A DNA stretch of 64,000 nt from Pythium myriotylum. Lineage: Eukaryota > Oomycota > Peronosporomycetes > Pythiales > Pythiaceae. The notes beneath the pieces are model-generated. The model saw nothing but the letters and a program-made list of their open reading frames with translations. It searched no databases and had not been told where the DNA came from. Made by a program: the position numbers and the translations under genes. The first letter of the stretch is position 1. Each line of letters starts with the position of its first letter. This document shows, piece after piece, positions 10,004 through 19,373 of the stretch. The stretch spans positions 3,102,501-3,166,500 of the forward strand of contig JALJCQ010000030.1 of assembly GCA_023091665.1 (NCBI GenBank), given 5' to 3'.

Positions 10004-12393
10004 ATGGAGCTCGTGGACGACGGCGACTTCTTCCTGCGCCAGATCGGCCACGTCCACCGCGAGCTCAAGGCCCAGTGGGCGCGGCAGCACCGCTCGTCGG
10101 CGCCTCTGCAGCTGCCGTTTGCGTGGGTCTTGTCACGGGTGAGCGGCTCCCCGAGCTCCGATCCACGCCACTCGATGACTCACTGATGGATACCGTAGCG
10201 TAGACGCTGAGGCTGCTGGAAGAGTACCCGGATGGACTCACCGAGGCCGTGATCCTCACCGAGCTCACGGCGCAGCTCCACCACCGCGAGCGGCTCTCGA
10301 TCAAGCGGTCGCGCACGCCGACGCTCGAAGAGATCCTCGACGAGAACGACGAGGCCGTCGTGGCGGCGACCGTGCTGGGCTATGTGCAGCACTGCATCAC
10401 GATCAAGCTCAGCGGCGTTGAGAATGATGAAGGGAACGAAATGCCCTCGGTGTCGGCGCGCATGTTCCTCCACCAACGCTTCCGTGCGTGTATCGCCGCG
10501 ATGGCATCACTGGGGGCGACGACGCCCAACACCCCGTTCCTTCCCGGGCGAGAGATTGTGTTCACGAACGCCAAGGTGCTGGAGAAAAAGACGCTAGCCA
10601 CCACCAAGGCGAACCAGCCAGGAGTCTCGGTCCTGCCGACGCCGTATTTAGCGCTTGTTCTCACCCCAGCTGACGCGATGATCCAAGCACAAGCCCTCAG
10701 CTTTGCTCAAGTGGATGTCATGGCAAGCCAGGAGCTCCCAGATCACCAAGCGCCGTCACTACTGCAAGAGCTTGTGGTCAAGGCACGAGTGGTAGATATC
10801 GGTGCAATTCGGCCATGCACGACGCCCTACCACGTCCAGAGGCAAGTGATCATGCTAGCAGACGCGACCACGCCTTCGCATCCGTTGACGTCAGCCGGGT
10901 CTCATGTCCTCATTCTCTGGGACGATCAAGTCGCTCTGAGTCGATTGTTCCATGTTGGTGACACTCTGACGTTGCTGCACCCATTCATTCACGTCTGTAC
11001 ACCCGACGATGCCGAGATGGTTGCAGTCTACGAGGAATACTCCTCACAGCAGCGATGCACTTATTATCTGGAGTATGGCAGCGCAACAACCTTATTCGTG
11101 AGCCCAAGGGTTGAAGGCAATATCCCAGTCTCCGTAGCCAATGGAGTCTCGCATCGCGAAGAGCTGCAATTGACAGAGAGTCAGAATGGTGTTTCTGTCG
11201 GCGCGGCAAAGGAGAAGTGGGTTGGCTTCTCGATGTACGGCCAGGTCGCGAAGATCCATGTCTCGCACGGCATCCCGCTGCTTGCGGCATTCTTCTACTC
11301 GTATTACGATCCAAAGACTCAAGGCCGGCTCGCAGGCGTCCAACGGCCTTCACTGGATCGAGCAGTCGTGTCAAAGTACTATCTCGTCGTTCTCATTGAG
11401 CTCTACGATGCAACATCCAGTGAAACGCGCACACTCGAGCTCACTGGGACTACAGCAAACAAGGCTCTCAAGCTACGAGAGGGGCAGACTGTGTACATTG
11501 AAGGTCTCGTCGCCGTCGACGTGCGGGGGGACGCTACGATTCAAACTCTCCGTGACGAGAAAGCCCAGCACAAGCTACTCACTCAAGTGCAAGACGAACG
11601 CGTGCGGTTCGCGTTCCCGAATCGTGCGTACAAGTCGCCGGTTGTCGCCCTGAGCTCGGATTGGGAGAGCATTTTTGGGTCGCAGAGTGATTCGTTTCGT
11701 CCGTCCACGCTTTTCGTGATCAACGAGATCCCCGGAGTGATCAGGATGCAGAGGCCGCTCCACCACAACCACGAGTTCATCTCGCAGTTAGTTTTCGGTG
11801 GCACGCAGACGCGCCAGGTGTCCATGGTCTCGACGCGCTTCACGATCGCTCGCGTCGGCTGGCTCATCCCGGACAGCTCCCCAATCTCGGAGGCGACGTC
11901 GTATCGTTGGGACGAGTCGTGCGAGCGCGGCTTCTCGACCATGCTCGCGCACCGCGCGTGTCGTCGGCCGCTCGAGATGGCGACGGCGCCGCCGGGCAGT
12001 CCGCTGCCGCACTGGAAGTGCGCGTTCTGCCACGAGCTCTTTGCCGGCATGGACGCGACGGTCCAGACGTACTGCGATCTCGTTCTCGCGTTCGACGACG
12101 GCAGCCTCCCGAGCCAGAGCCTGCACGCCATCTGCCACGGGGACACGGTCTCGGTGCTGCTGGGCGTGCCCGCCGAGGCGTTCTCGCAGCTGAGCCTGCC
12201 GGCCAAGCGCGCGGTGCTGCGGCGCGCCGTGGGCGGCGACTACGCGGCGATCGTCTCTCGCGCTCGCGCGCGCCGCGTGGCGCCAAACGCCGCCGCCGCC
12301 ACCGCCGTCGTCGACCTGCGCGTGGACCAGCTGCAGCCTCTGGACGCATTCGCCACGGCGCAGACGCTGCTCGCGCAGCTGCCGCGCGCCTAA
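10004..12393 (+). CDS. OB-fold protein with C-terminal zinc-ribbon, RPA/shieldin-2-like candidate
   Basis: Exon 1 is 10004-10138 (45 codons). A 65-bp intron beginning GTGAGC follows, and exon 2 is 10204-12393, giving 774 residues. The N-terminus (MELVDDGDFFLRQIGHVHREL) is a short helical module. The rest is mostly beta-rich, with several stretches resembling OB folds. Near residues 630-655 there is a Cys..Cys-x2-Cys-His arrangement (RACRRP, then WKCAFCHELF), with beta strands on both sides, comparable to the zinc-containing OB fold of RPA1 DBD-C and of shieldin subunit 2. If correct, it binds single-stranded DNA or forms a DNA-repair scaffold in the nucleus. No motif is decisive; alternatives are another RPA-related protein or an unrelated beta protein. 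It is divergent from DMT copy 3. Confidence 0.55.
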
Positions 12394-12652
12394 TTGAGCG
12401 AGAAAGGCCGCGCCCATGGCTTGTTCTCGCCCCCGAACGGACCAAGAGAGACAGCTCCGCTGCCTCGCTCGAGTGACCTGACTCCATCTTCTCTCGTGTT
12501 CATTGGCTGTTAATCGTCTGCTTGAACCACTGTCACTTGCTTTGTCACAAGCCGCTGCTTGAGGCTCACCTTGCCCGACCTCATTCAGGCAGTCTCTTCC
12601 ACGCGGCCCTCGCGACGACGGAGACCTCGCGGACCTCGCTCCCTCGCCCCCC

Positions 12653-15265
12653 ATGGACGCCGACGCCGCGCACGCGCTGCGCAAGATCCTGCTCCGCCAG
12701 AAGCTGCGGCTCTGGGCGTCCAAGGCCACGCAGGAGCGCAACGAGCTCGCCGACGAGCTCGTGCAGCTCTTCACGTCGTCGACGCTCTCGTCCTCGGCGG
12801 CGGCGGCGGCGGCGGCGGCGACGCCCGTGACGTCGGCCGAGGCGCTCGCGACGCGACCCATCACGCGCCGCCCGGGCGTCGAAGAAGTGCGCAACTGCGT
12901 GCTCTCGGCCGCGTACCCGTGTCTCCCGCCGGCCGTCGAGGCGCTGCGCGGCGAGATCTGGCAGGTGCTGCTCAACGTCTACAAGCGCAACCAGCACGGC
13001 GCCGCGGCGCAAGAGTTTGAGCGCATGATGGCGCGGCTCGGCAAGCTGCCGCGCGACCCGCTGCTCGTGGACGAGTGCGAGGACGCCAGTCGTCTGCTCG
13101 TGCCCGACGACGAGACACGACGCGCGCAGGTCCAGGGCGAGCTCGAGATCTTGCTCGTGTGGTTCTTGACCACCAAGTCGGTCGAGTACGAGCGCGGCAT
13201 GGCGCGCGTCGTCGCCGTCTTCTTCTCGCTGCAGCTGCCGCTGCCGACGGTCTACGACTGCTTCTACCAGTTCTGTGCGAGCTTTCTGCCGCATTTTGTC
13301 AACAACAGCTCGCCGTTCGGCGCGCCCACGAGCGGCCTCGCCAAGCTCTCGACGACCGACTACGAGAGCGAGTCGTCCACGCACCTCGAGTCCTCGGCCA
13401 CAGACGGAGACGGCACGCCGAGCGACCCGGTGGCCGACCGCCTCCAGCGCAAACGCTACGAGCGGCAGCACCTCGTTGAGCAGCTGCTCTCCTACCACGA
13501 CCCACAGCTCTCGCACTTCCTCAACCAATGGTGCCCGAACGGCTGGAGCGAGCCCGGGGATCTCATCCCGGAGTCACTCTTCATGGACGACACTTACAAT
13601 GCCATCGCTCCGCGCGCCTTCGTCCACGTCATGGACCAGTATCTGCTCACAGGCGACGCCATGTTTGGAGTGTTCGTCTTGGTCGCTACGCTTGTTGGCG
13701 CCAACGAGCGGCTCATGTCGCTGCGCTCGGGTGATGACGTGGCGTCTCATGTCAAGCAGGAGTTCGATGCTGTGCTCCAGGATGAAAACCGAATTCAGTT
13801 TGTCTGCATGCTGGCCTCGCGCCTGCGCAGCCGCACACCGACGAGCTACAAGTGCTCGCAGTTAGATGCCAAAGACTCGTACTGCGCGTCCCGCCGGGCC
13901 ATGGAGGTCGCCTTCGACGAAGCGGCCTTCTCCAAGAGCCGCAGCCGGTCCAAGGTTGATGTGGATATGTCTCAGTGGCAGAAACGCGAGTCGCGTTCAC
14001 TCGCCGGAAAGGTCTTTTGGTACCATATCCCCAGTGGCCGTACGCAGTGGGAGCACCCAGCTGAGCACTATGAGCCTGCACCCGCGCTGTTTGCTCTGCC
14101 GATCAGCGTGAACGAAGTCGCTGGCCAAGTCATGGGCGACAAGCGAGCAGCAGGCGTGGCCGATGGCTCGACTGGTCTACGTTTCTTCGTGGTCGACTGT
14201 CGCGGGCTTCGTAGCTCTGACGATCTCAAATGCGGCAAGATTCCAACGGCGTACACGTTGGACCCGTCCGTGTTTGACTCACCGGAGCTCATTGAGCGCA
14301 CAATGACGGCCATGAACGCAGTCAAATCACAGGTCCACATCGTGCTTGTGGGTGACGGTGTCGGCTTGCCGCCCGAGCTCATTAAGACAGAAGAAATGAA
14401 GACAAGCGTGCGCGATGCTGTCCGCCACGACGCCGACTCGATGAACCGCGCCGCCCTATTCTTCCAGAAAAAGGGTTTCCGCTTCATCAGCTGTCTTGAC
14501 GGCGGCTACTCGTCGTGGCACGCTTTCATGCGGGATGATCCGATGTGCTCTCCCCACGAGCTGCTATGCCACGTTGAAGACGAGTGTTACTACTGCCGAT
14601 ACGACACAATTCTGCGCACAGGTGAAGATCCTCTCAAGAAGAAAAAGGCGCTTGCTAAGACACGCAGAAAGAAGAGTGCCATGCCCACGACGACTACCAT
14701 GCTGGTCAACGGTGGTGAAGGTGATGCGAGCATCATCTCTACGAACGAGGCAGCACAGCAGTTCCCACGATCGAGTAGTCGTCGCTCGCTGACCACATCA
14801 TTCTCGATGCCGCGAACTACGCTCAACATGAACACATCGATCTCGAGTATGCGTAGCAAACTCTCGGACGTAAAGATGCCAAAGCTTGGCTGGCGACGCA
14901 GCAACTCCACAAGCAACCAGAATGACTCGTCATCTGAGACTGCGACGGCCGAAGATGGTGGGAGCGACCGTGGCTCGTCGACGAACGACGAAGCCGAGTC
15001 GCGTATCGTTGACGGAGATGCAGCTGGCGAAGAAAAACAGGGCGAGGATGCGACCACTACTGAAAACGCTGCCCCAGCGGATGCGCCGGAATCGCCAAAG
15101 GATCAGAAGAGTTTTGTCGGTGTGTTCACGATAGATTACAGCGACGATGAGGAAGAAGAGGAGTTTAGCATCGACAACATAGTCACGGCAGTGACCAATG
15201 TTGAAAGTGCATCTTTGACAGCACCAGCTCCTTCTGTGGAAGTGCCTCCCACACAGGTGGCATAG
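12653..15265 (+). CDS. TBC1D23-like protein: TBC + WW-like + rhodanese domains
   Basis: 870 residues, single exon, starting at the ATG at 12653. Residues about 75-400 form a TBC (Rab-GAP-type) domain. The usual IxxDxxR arginine finger is not present where expected (the segment reads LLVDECEDASRLL), as in the catalytically inactive TBC1D23 family. Residues about 510-626 are a rhodanese-like domain (FFVVDCRGLRSS ... CLDGGYSSWHAFM). TBC followed by rhodanese is the hallmark of TBC1D23, which in animals bridges golgins and the WASH complex in endosome-to-Golgi transport. Between the two lies a WW-like segment at about 440-472 (QWQKRE..., FWYHIPSGRTQWEHP), which I do not know from animal TBC1D23. 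The C-terminal 200 residues are Ser-rich and acidic, ending with a DDEEEEEFSIDNIV-type segment. Confidence 0.8.
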   Translation: MDADAAHALRKILLRQKLRLWASKATQERNELADELVQLFTSSTLSSSAAAAAAAATPVTSAEALATRPITRRPGVEEVRNCVLSAAYPCLPPAVEALRGEIWQVLLNVYKRNQHGAAAQEFERMMARLGKLPRDPLLVDECEDASRLLVPDDETRRAQVQGELEILLVWFLTTKSVEYERGMARVVAVFFSLQLPLPTVYDCFYQFCASFLPHFVNNSSPFGAPTSGLAKLSTTDYESESSTHLESSATDGDGTPSDPVADRLQRKRYERQHLVEQLLSYHDPQLSHFLNQWCPNGWSEPGDLIPESLFMDDTYNAIAPRAFVHVMDQYLLTGDAMFGVFVLVATLVGANERLMSLRSGDDVASHVKQEFDAVLQDENRIQFVCMLASRLRSRTPTSYKCSQLDAKDSYCASRRAMEVAFDEAAFSKSRSRSKVDVDMSQWQKRESRSLAGKVFWYHIPSGRTQWEHPAEHYEPAPALFALPISVNEVAGQVMGDKRAAGVADGSTGLRFFVVDCRGLRSSDDLKCGKIPTAYTLDPSVFDSPELIERTMTAMNAVKSQVHIVLVGDGVGLPPELIKTEEMKTSVRDAVRHDADSMNRAALFFQKKGFRFISCLDGGYSSWHAFMRDDPMCSPHELLCHVEDECYYCRYDTILRTGEDPLKKKKALAKTRRKKSAMPTTTTMLVNGGEGDASIISTNEAAQQFPRSSSRRSLTTSFSMPRTTLNMNTSISSMRSKLSDVKMPKLGWRRSNSTSNQNDSSSETATAEDGGSDRGSSTNDEAESRIVDGDAAGEEKQGEDATTTENAAPADAPESPKDQKSFVGVFTIDYSDDEEEEEFSIDNIVTAVTNVESASLTAPAPSVEVPPTQVA

Positions 15266-15945
15266 GCGTTTTGCACACGCAAGAAGGCTGAAGAACAAAC
15301 TGATTTTTTTTGAGTGGATGTCATAATCGTTTAATGGATCATGCTAGATTGGATTCGATGGCCTCGAGTGTTACCATTCAGGCCCGATTATGAGTGTGAT
15401 ATATCATATCTGGCTATGTCAAAAGTGGTGGGATGCAGCAAAGCAAGATCCATCTCCTCACCACGTTAGTAATCGCGAATCACACAACTACACCACATTT
15501 CGAAATCATTTACCGCTGACACCATAGATATCGGGTATACTGTGATGTCGTGGTCCCAAGCATGATCAACGCCCGACACGATGCGCTGACGAAGCCAACT
15601 TCCGCTCATTTCGCTTCATCTAGACCTACCGGCGGTCTTTACCAGTCTCCATACGATGGCTTCGCGGACAGAAAATAAGTGGAGTCCACTGAGGATCCCT
15701 CCAGTGCTGTGTCAGGAAGTCTAGAAAGCGCAGTGTGAGGTCATCTTCTCTGTAGAGACCCTCTTTAAATGTTTGTAGAGGTTGGATTCAACTCGCATCA
15801 TAAATTCAACTCGCATCATAAACATCAGTACAGCATACAGTATTGGAGAATTTTGGAGGACCATTCAAGAATGTATTGCTCTGTTTCGACTTACAATAGA
15901 GATACTAAATAGGCGCTGCCATCGCGCCCAGGTAGTGCGTCGGGC
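15266..15945. other. Intergenic region with an 18-bp tandem duplication
   Basis: The convergent 3' space between the TBC1D23-like gene and the first MGQVCSG gene. It is AT-richer than its surroundings. It contains two perfect adjacent copies of an 18-bp word (ATTCAACTCGCATCATAA) at 15786-15803 and 15804-15821. No gene seen. Confidence 0.5.
15786..15821. repeat. 18-bp perfect tandem duplication
   Basis: ATTCAACTCGCATCATAA occurs twice with no spacer in the intergenic DNA downstream of MGQVCSG protein A. Confidence 0.9.
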
Positions 15946-16971
15946 TTAGACGCCATTAGGCTTGCGGACGGCCTCAGTCAATTCGCGCGCAGCGTACTGC
16001 ATCATGGCGGTCGTGCTCTTCGCGATGTGCGGGCCGTTGCCTAGGGCCTTGACATTTGATGCCGTCGATGTCACGGCTGACGGCAGCTCTGAGAACCCGA
16101 GGCCCGCGTCCTTGGCGGCATCTGGCACTTTCGGTGGGAATTCCTGCGCCTCTGTCAAGAACGCATTCGACTGTTCCACGAGTTCAGGCACCGATGTCGC
16201 AGCCGTCTGCACGTTTTCCAAAAGATCCACCAGTGCGTCCCGGAACTGCTTAGCTGGTTTAGATAGCTTATCGAGCTTCTTGAGGTCGAGCTCGCGGTCA
16301 CCAGCCATGATCTTGATGGCACCGTTGTCATCAGTCTCGACACTGAGGGACGAGATGTCCTCCGACTTGGAAAGCTCGGCTAGGAAGATCTTGACAGCCT
16401 CCGACAAACTTGCGATGTGAGCTTGTAGTGCAAGTTGCTTGCGCAGTGAGAAAAGTGCGATGTTGACATTACGCACGAGCGCATCCTGTGCACCCTTGGC
16501 CGTGACGAGCACGCGACCGCGCTTGGCAACGAGCTGCGAGGGTGTACCACTCGCCGGGTCCCCAAGCGAATCGTTTAGCTGGTTGACCGCGACGTTGGTT
16601 TTATCGAAGGCGAGTCGCAGCGCCAGCGTGGCGTTGAGCTTCTCGTCAAGCTGCTCCTGCGAGAGAGTGACCTCATTCTCTTCGTCGTCGAAGCGCCAGA
16701 ACTCGAGCTCAACCGTTGAGCCCACCTTGACTCGAAGCTGCGTTTCGCCTTGCATCGCAGCAGCAGCTTGCTTGAGGTTCTCGTCGCTTAGATAAATGCC
16801 GTTGTGGATCTCCACGAGCTCGTTGAGAGGCGCCGAGGCGCGTTCGAAGAACGAGTCAAAGTCCGGGATCTTGGTCTCCTTCATCTCGACGGCATCGAGC
16901 TCCTGGTCCTCTGGATCGCGCGCCGCCGTGACTTGCTTGGTGATGGCACCGCCGCTGCAGACTTGGCCCAT
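15946..16971 (-). CDS. MGQVCSG protein A, unknown function, predicted N-myristoylated
   Basis: 341 residues, no intron. It begins MGQVCSGG: Gly2 with Ser6 fits an N-myristoylation signal and Cys5 a palmitoylation site, so plasma- or endomembrane attachment is likely (inference). The body is helical and amphipathic with Leu/Ala/Glu/Lys heptads, has a small beta-like insert (ELEFWRFDDEENEV), and contains the conserved stretches IPDFDSFFERA, EIHNGIYLSDENLKQA and SSLSVETDDNGAIKIMAG. No catalytic motif is seen and I do not recognise the family. The paralogue at 17656-18687 retains nearly all these landmarks, and both genes lie on the minus strand about 0.7 kb apart, indicating tandem duplication. 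Confidence 0.8.
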   Translation of the reverse strand: MGQVCSGGAITKQVTAARDPEDQELDAVEMKETKIPDFDSFFERASAPLNELVEIHNGIYLSDENLKQAAAAMQGETQLRVKVGSTVELEFWRFDDEENEVTLSQEQLDEKLNATLALRLAFDKTNVAVNQLNDSLGDPASGTPSQLVAKRGRVLVTAKGAQDALVRNVNIALFSLRKQLALQAHIASLSEAVKIFLAELSKSEDISSLSVETDDNGAIKIMAGDRELDLKKLDKLSKPAKQFRDALVDLLENVQTAATSVPELVEQSNAFLTEAQEFPPKVPDAAKDAGLGFSELPSAVTSTASNVKALGNGPHIAKSTTAMMQYAARELTEAVRKPNGV

Positions 16972-17655
16972 GGTGATCGGTGTCGTGAACGAGTTGGGGG
17001 AGATTGAAGAATGAAAAGGTGACTAAGTACTGTGGAGGATCTCACAGACCTGGAATAGCCAGCGCGAGAAAGAGAGAAGGGGACGTGGCTCTTGGGGAGC
17101 GAAGGAGGAGGCAAAGAGTCCGGTCAGAGGCGGCGTTTCGTGTTTCCATAGAACACGAGGTCGTGTGCACGTGGAGACTTGTTCCCAGGACGAGCTTCCA
17201 GCCGCTCTGCAGAATCATAACACGGTTAGTTCTGGACAGACGAATTTGACAACACCAGTCCCAATTAATCAAGGCAAGGACACGGTCATCAATCAGATCT
17301 ACCGTATTCTGGTAGTTGAAGCGCGAGGATGTGAAAGTGAACCCTTGGGATTGCCACGTCGCACGACCAAGTGTAGGTTCGTCCAAATGTTCTTAGCGAC
17401 GTCGACGCGCTGGTCGTCATCCAATCTGACCGAGCTAAATACAGAGCTTTCGAGGACAGAAGTGATACGTTTGCATTACACGTGGTGGGAGATACAATAG
17501 CAATCTAACTTGACTCAATTGCGCGAGGCCGCCGCCTTCGTTCCTTCTGACCGTGCTCGAGCGTACCGATGCGCTCGCGTCGTCATAGTGTCAGAAGGAA
17601 GTAGTTGGGGCCCTCGTGTTCTTCATCTCAGTCGACACAACAAATTGGACAGATC
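16972..17655. other. Intergenic region between the MGQVCSG paralogues
   Basis: The presumed promoter of MGQVCSG protein A together with the 3' flank of protein B. No convincing gene or RNA structure seen. Confidence 0.45.
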
Positions 17656-18687
17656 TTAGGCACCGAGCGGCTTGCGGATCGCCTGAGCCAACTCACGTGC
17701 GGCGTACTGCATCATCGTGCTCGTGCTCTTCGCGATGTGCGGACCGTTGCCAAGGGCCTTAACGTTGGAGCCGGTGGAGGTCGCTGCCTTGGGCATGTCC
17801 GTGAAGCCGAGTCCGGCCGACGACGCAGCGTCCGGGACCTTGGCGGGGAACTCCTGAGCCTCCGTCACGAACGCATTCGACTGCTCAACCAACTCAGGTA
17901 CCGACGTCGCAGCCGTCTGCACGTTCTCCAGAAGATCCACCAGTGCGTCCCGGAACTGCTTAGCAGGCTTCGACAGATTGTCGAGTCGCTTGAGGTCGAG
18001 CTCGCGGTCGCCAGCCATGATCTTGATGGCACCGTTGTCATCGGTCTCAACGCTGAGCGAAGAGATGTCCTCGGACTTTGACAGCTCCTCAAGGAAAATG
18101 CGCATCGCCTCACAGACGCTAGAGATGTGGGCGAGGAGCGCGAGCTCCTTGCGAAGGGAGAAAAGTGCGATGTTGATGTTTCGCACGAGCGCATCCTGGG
18201 CGCCCTTGGCCGTGACGAGCAGGCGGCCACGTTTGGCGATGTACTGCGACGTCTTGTCGTTGGCAGGCTGCTCAAGCGACTCGTGGAGGCTCTCGATAGT
18301 TTGCTGTGTCCGCTCGTAGGCCTCGCGCAGAGCGTTGGAGGCGTTGAGCTTTTCTTCGAAATCGGTCACCGTCAGCACCTGCTCATTCTCCTTCTCGTCG
18401 AAGCGCCAGAACTCGATCTCCACGCGACCCGAGCCCGTAACGAGCAGACGCATCTGCGTCTCACCTTGCATGGCCGCGGCAGCCTGCTTGAGGTTTTCTT
18501 CACTGAGGTAGATACCGTTGTGGATCTCGACCATCTCATTGAGAGGAGCTGCGGCGCGCTCGAAGAACGAGTCAAAGTCCGGGATCTTGGTCTCCTTCAT
18601 CTCGATGGCGTCGAGCTCCTGGTCTTCCGGGTCGCGCGTCGCCGTAACCTGCTTGCCGATGGCTGCACCGCTGCACACTTGGCCCAT
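17656..18687 (-). CDS. MGQVCSG protein B, paralogue of the neighbour at 15946
   Basis: 343 residues from the ATG at 18687. The frame extends 48 codons further upstream, but that extension translates a poly-C tract into polyproline, and the ATG that gives MGQVCSGAAIGKQ matches the paralogue exactly. It shares nearly all landmarks with protein A (DPEDQELDAIEMKETKIPDF, FFERAAAPLNEMVEIHNGIY, SLSVETDDNGAIKIMAGDRE), with most differences in the middle third. It has the same predicted lipidation signal (Gly2, Cys5). Function unknown; helical, possibly a membrane-attached scaffold. The 5' leader carries a 25-base homopolymer that protein A lacks. Confidence 0.8.
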   Translation of the reverse strand: MGQVCSGAAIGKQVTATRDPEDQELDAIEMKETKIPDFDSFFERAAAPLNEMVEIHNGIYLSEENLKQAAAAMQGETQMRLLVTGSGRVEIEFWRFDEKENEQVLTVTDFEEKLNASNALREAYERTQQTIESLHESLEQPANDKTSQYIAKRGRLLVTAKGAQDALVRNINIALFSLRKELALLAHISSVCEAMRIFLEELSKSEDISSLSVETDDNGAIKIMAGDRELDLKRLDNLSKPAKQFRDALVDLLENVQTAATSVPELVEQSNAFVTEAQEFPAKVPDAASSAGLGFTDMPKAATSTGSNVKALGNGPHIAKSTSTMMQYAARELAQAIRKPLGA

Positions 18688-19373
18688 GGTAGTTTGATAG
18701 AGAAGAGGGAAGGCTGGGGGGGGGGGGGGGGGGGGGGGGGAAGCCGTCTTGCTCGAAGCGAGGAAGATTGGAGAATGAGCGATCGAATCGAGCTTCCCGC
18801 GAGCGTAGTGAGTCAATACCGTAGAGATCAACCCAGTGGGCGACGCGAGAGGGAGAGCATTTCCATCGGGTGATGTGGTCAGTTGTGCCGGCGACAGGAA
18901 AGAGTCCAGAGGATCGGAACCCCATTTGGGTACACTGCAGAGAGTGCATAGACCATGTGTGGAGATTCAGCGCTCGCTTTCTCAAAACAAGGTGATACCG
19001 AGATAAAAATGCTCGAGTCATTACTGTGCTAAATATACCTTGTTTTGGTATTTTCCAACCAGCTGAACTGGCTCGGGACGGCGCTGTGAGTGATGGTTCG
19101 CCTGCCTGGTCTCACTTGCTGTCTGACGCGTCGTGGTCTGACTCGCTCGACCGTTCGTTAGCGATATAGTCGGCTGTTCAGACGGCTCAGGCGAGTTTCC
19201 TTCCATCGCGACTCCGCGACAGGACGACAAAGTCGCGCCCACGAGAGAGGAAACCGCGTCGTCCCAACTCGCGTCCCCAGCGTTCCAGTCCCAGTGCACC
19301 GGCAGTTCCCAAGGCCCGAGATTCGGTGTGGAAAATTCCCGCATCCAGTTGACAACGTGCTTTCCCGCAGCCT
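18688..19373. other. Intergenic region including the MGQVCSG B promoter
   Basis: Holds the poly-G tract described separately and the 3' flank of the minus-strand IQ gene. No gene seen. Confidence 0.45.
18716..18740. repeat. 25-base poly-G homopolymer (poly-C on the gene strand)
   Basis: An uninterrupted run of 25 G on the plus strand, 28 bp upstream of the MGQVCSG B start codon. Homopolymers of this length slip in replication and in sequencing, so the exact length is uncertain. Confidence 0.9.

Noticed and set aside
17656..18831. The longer form of MGQVCSG protein B with a 48-residue polyproline N-terminus
   Set aside because: The extension comes from the poly-C tract and would destroy the conserved MGQVCSG start.
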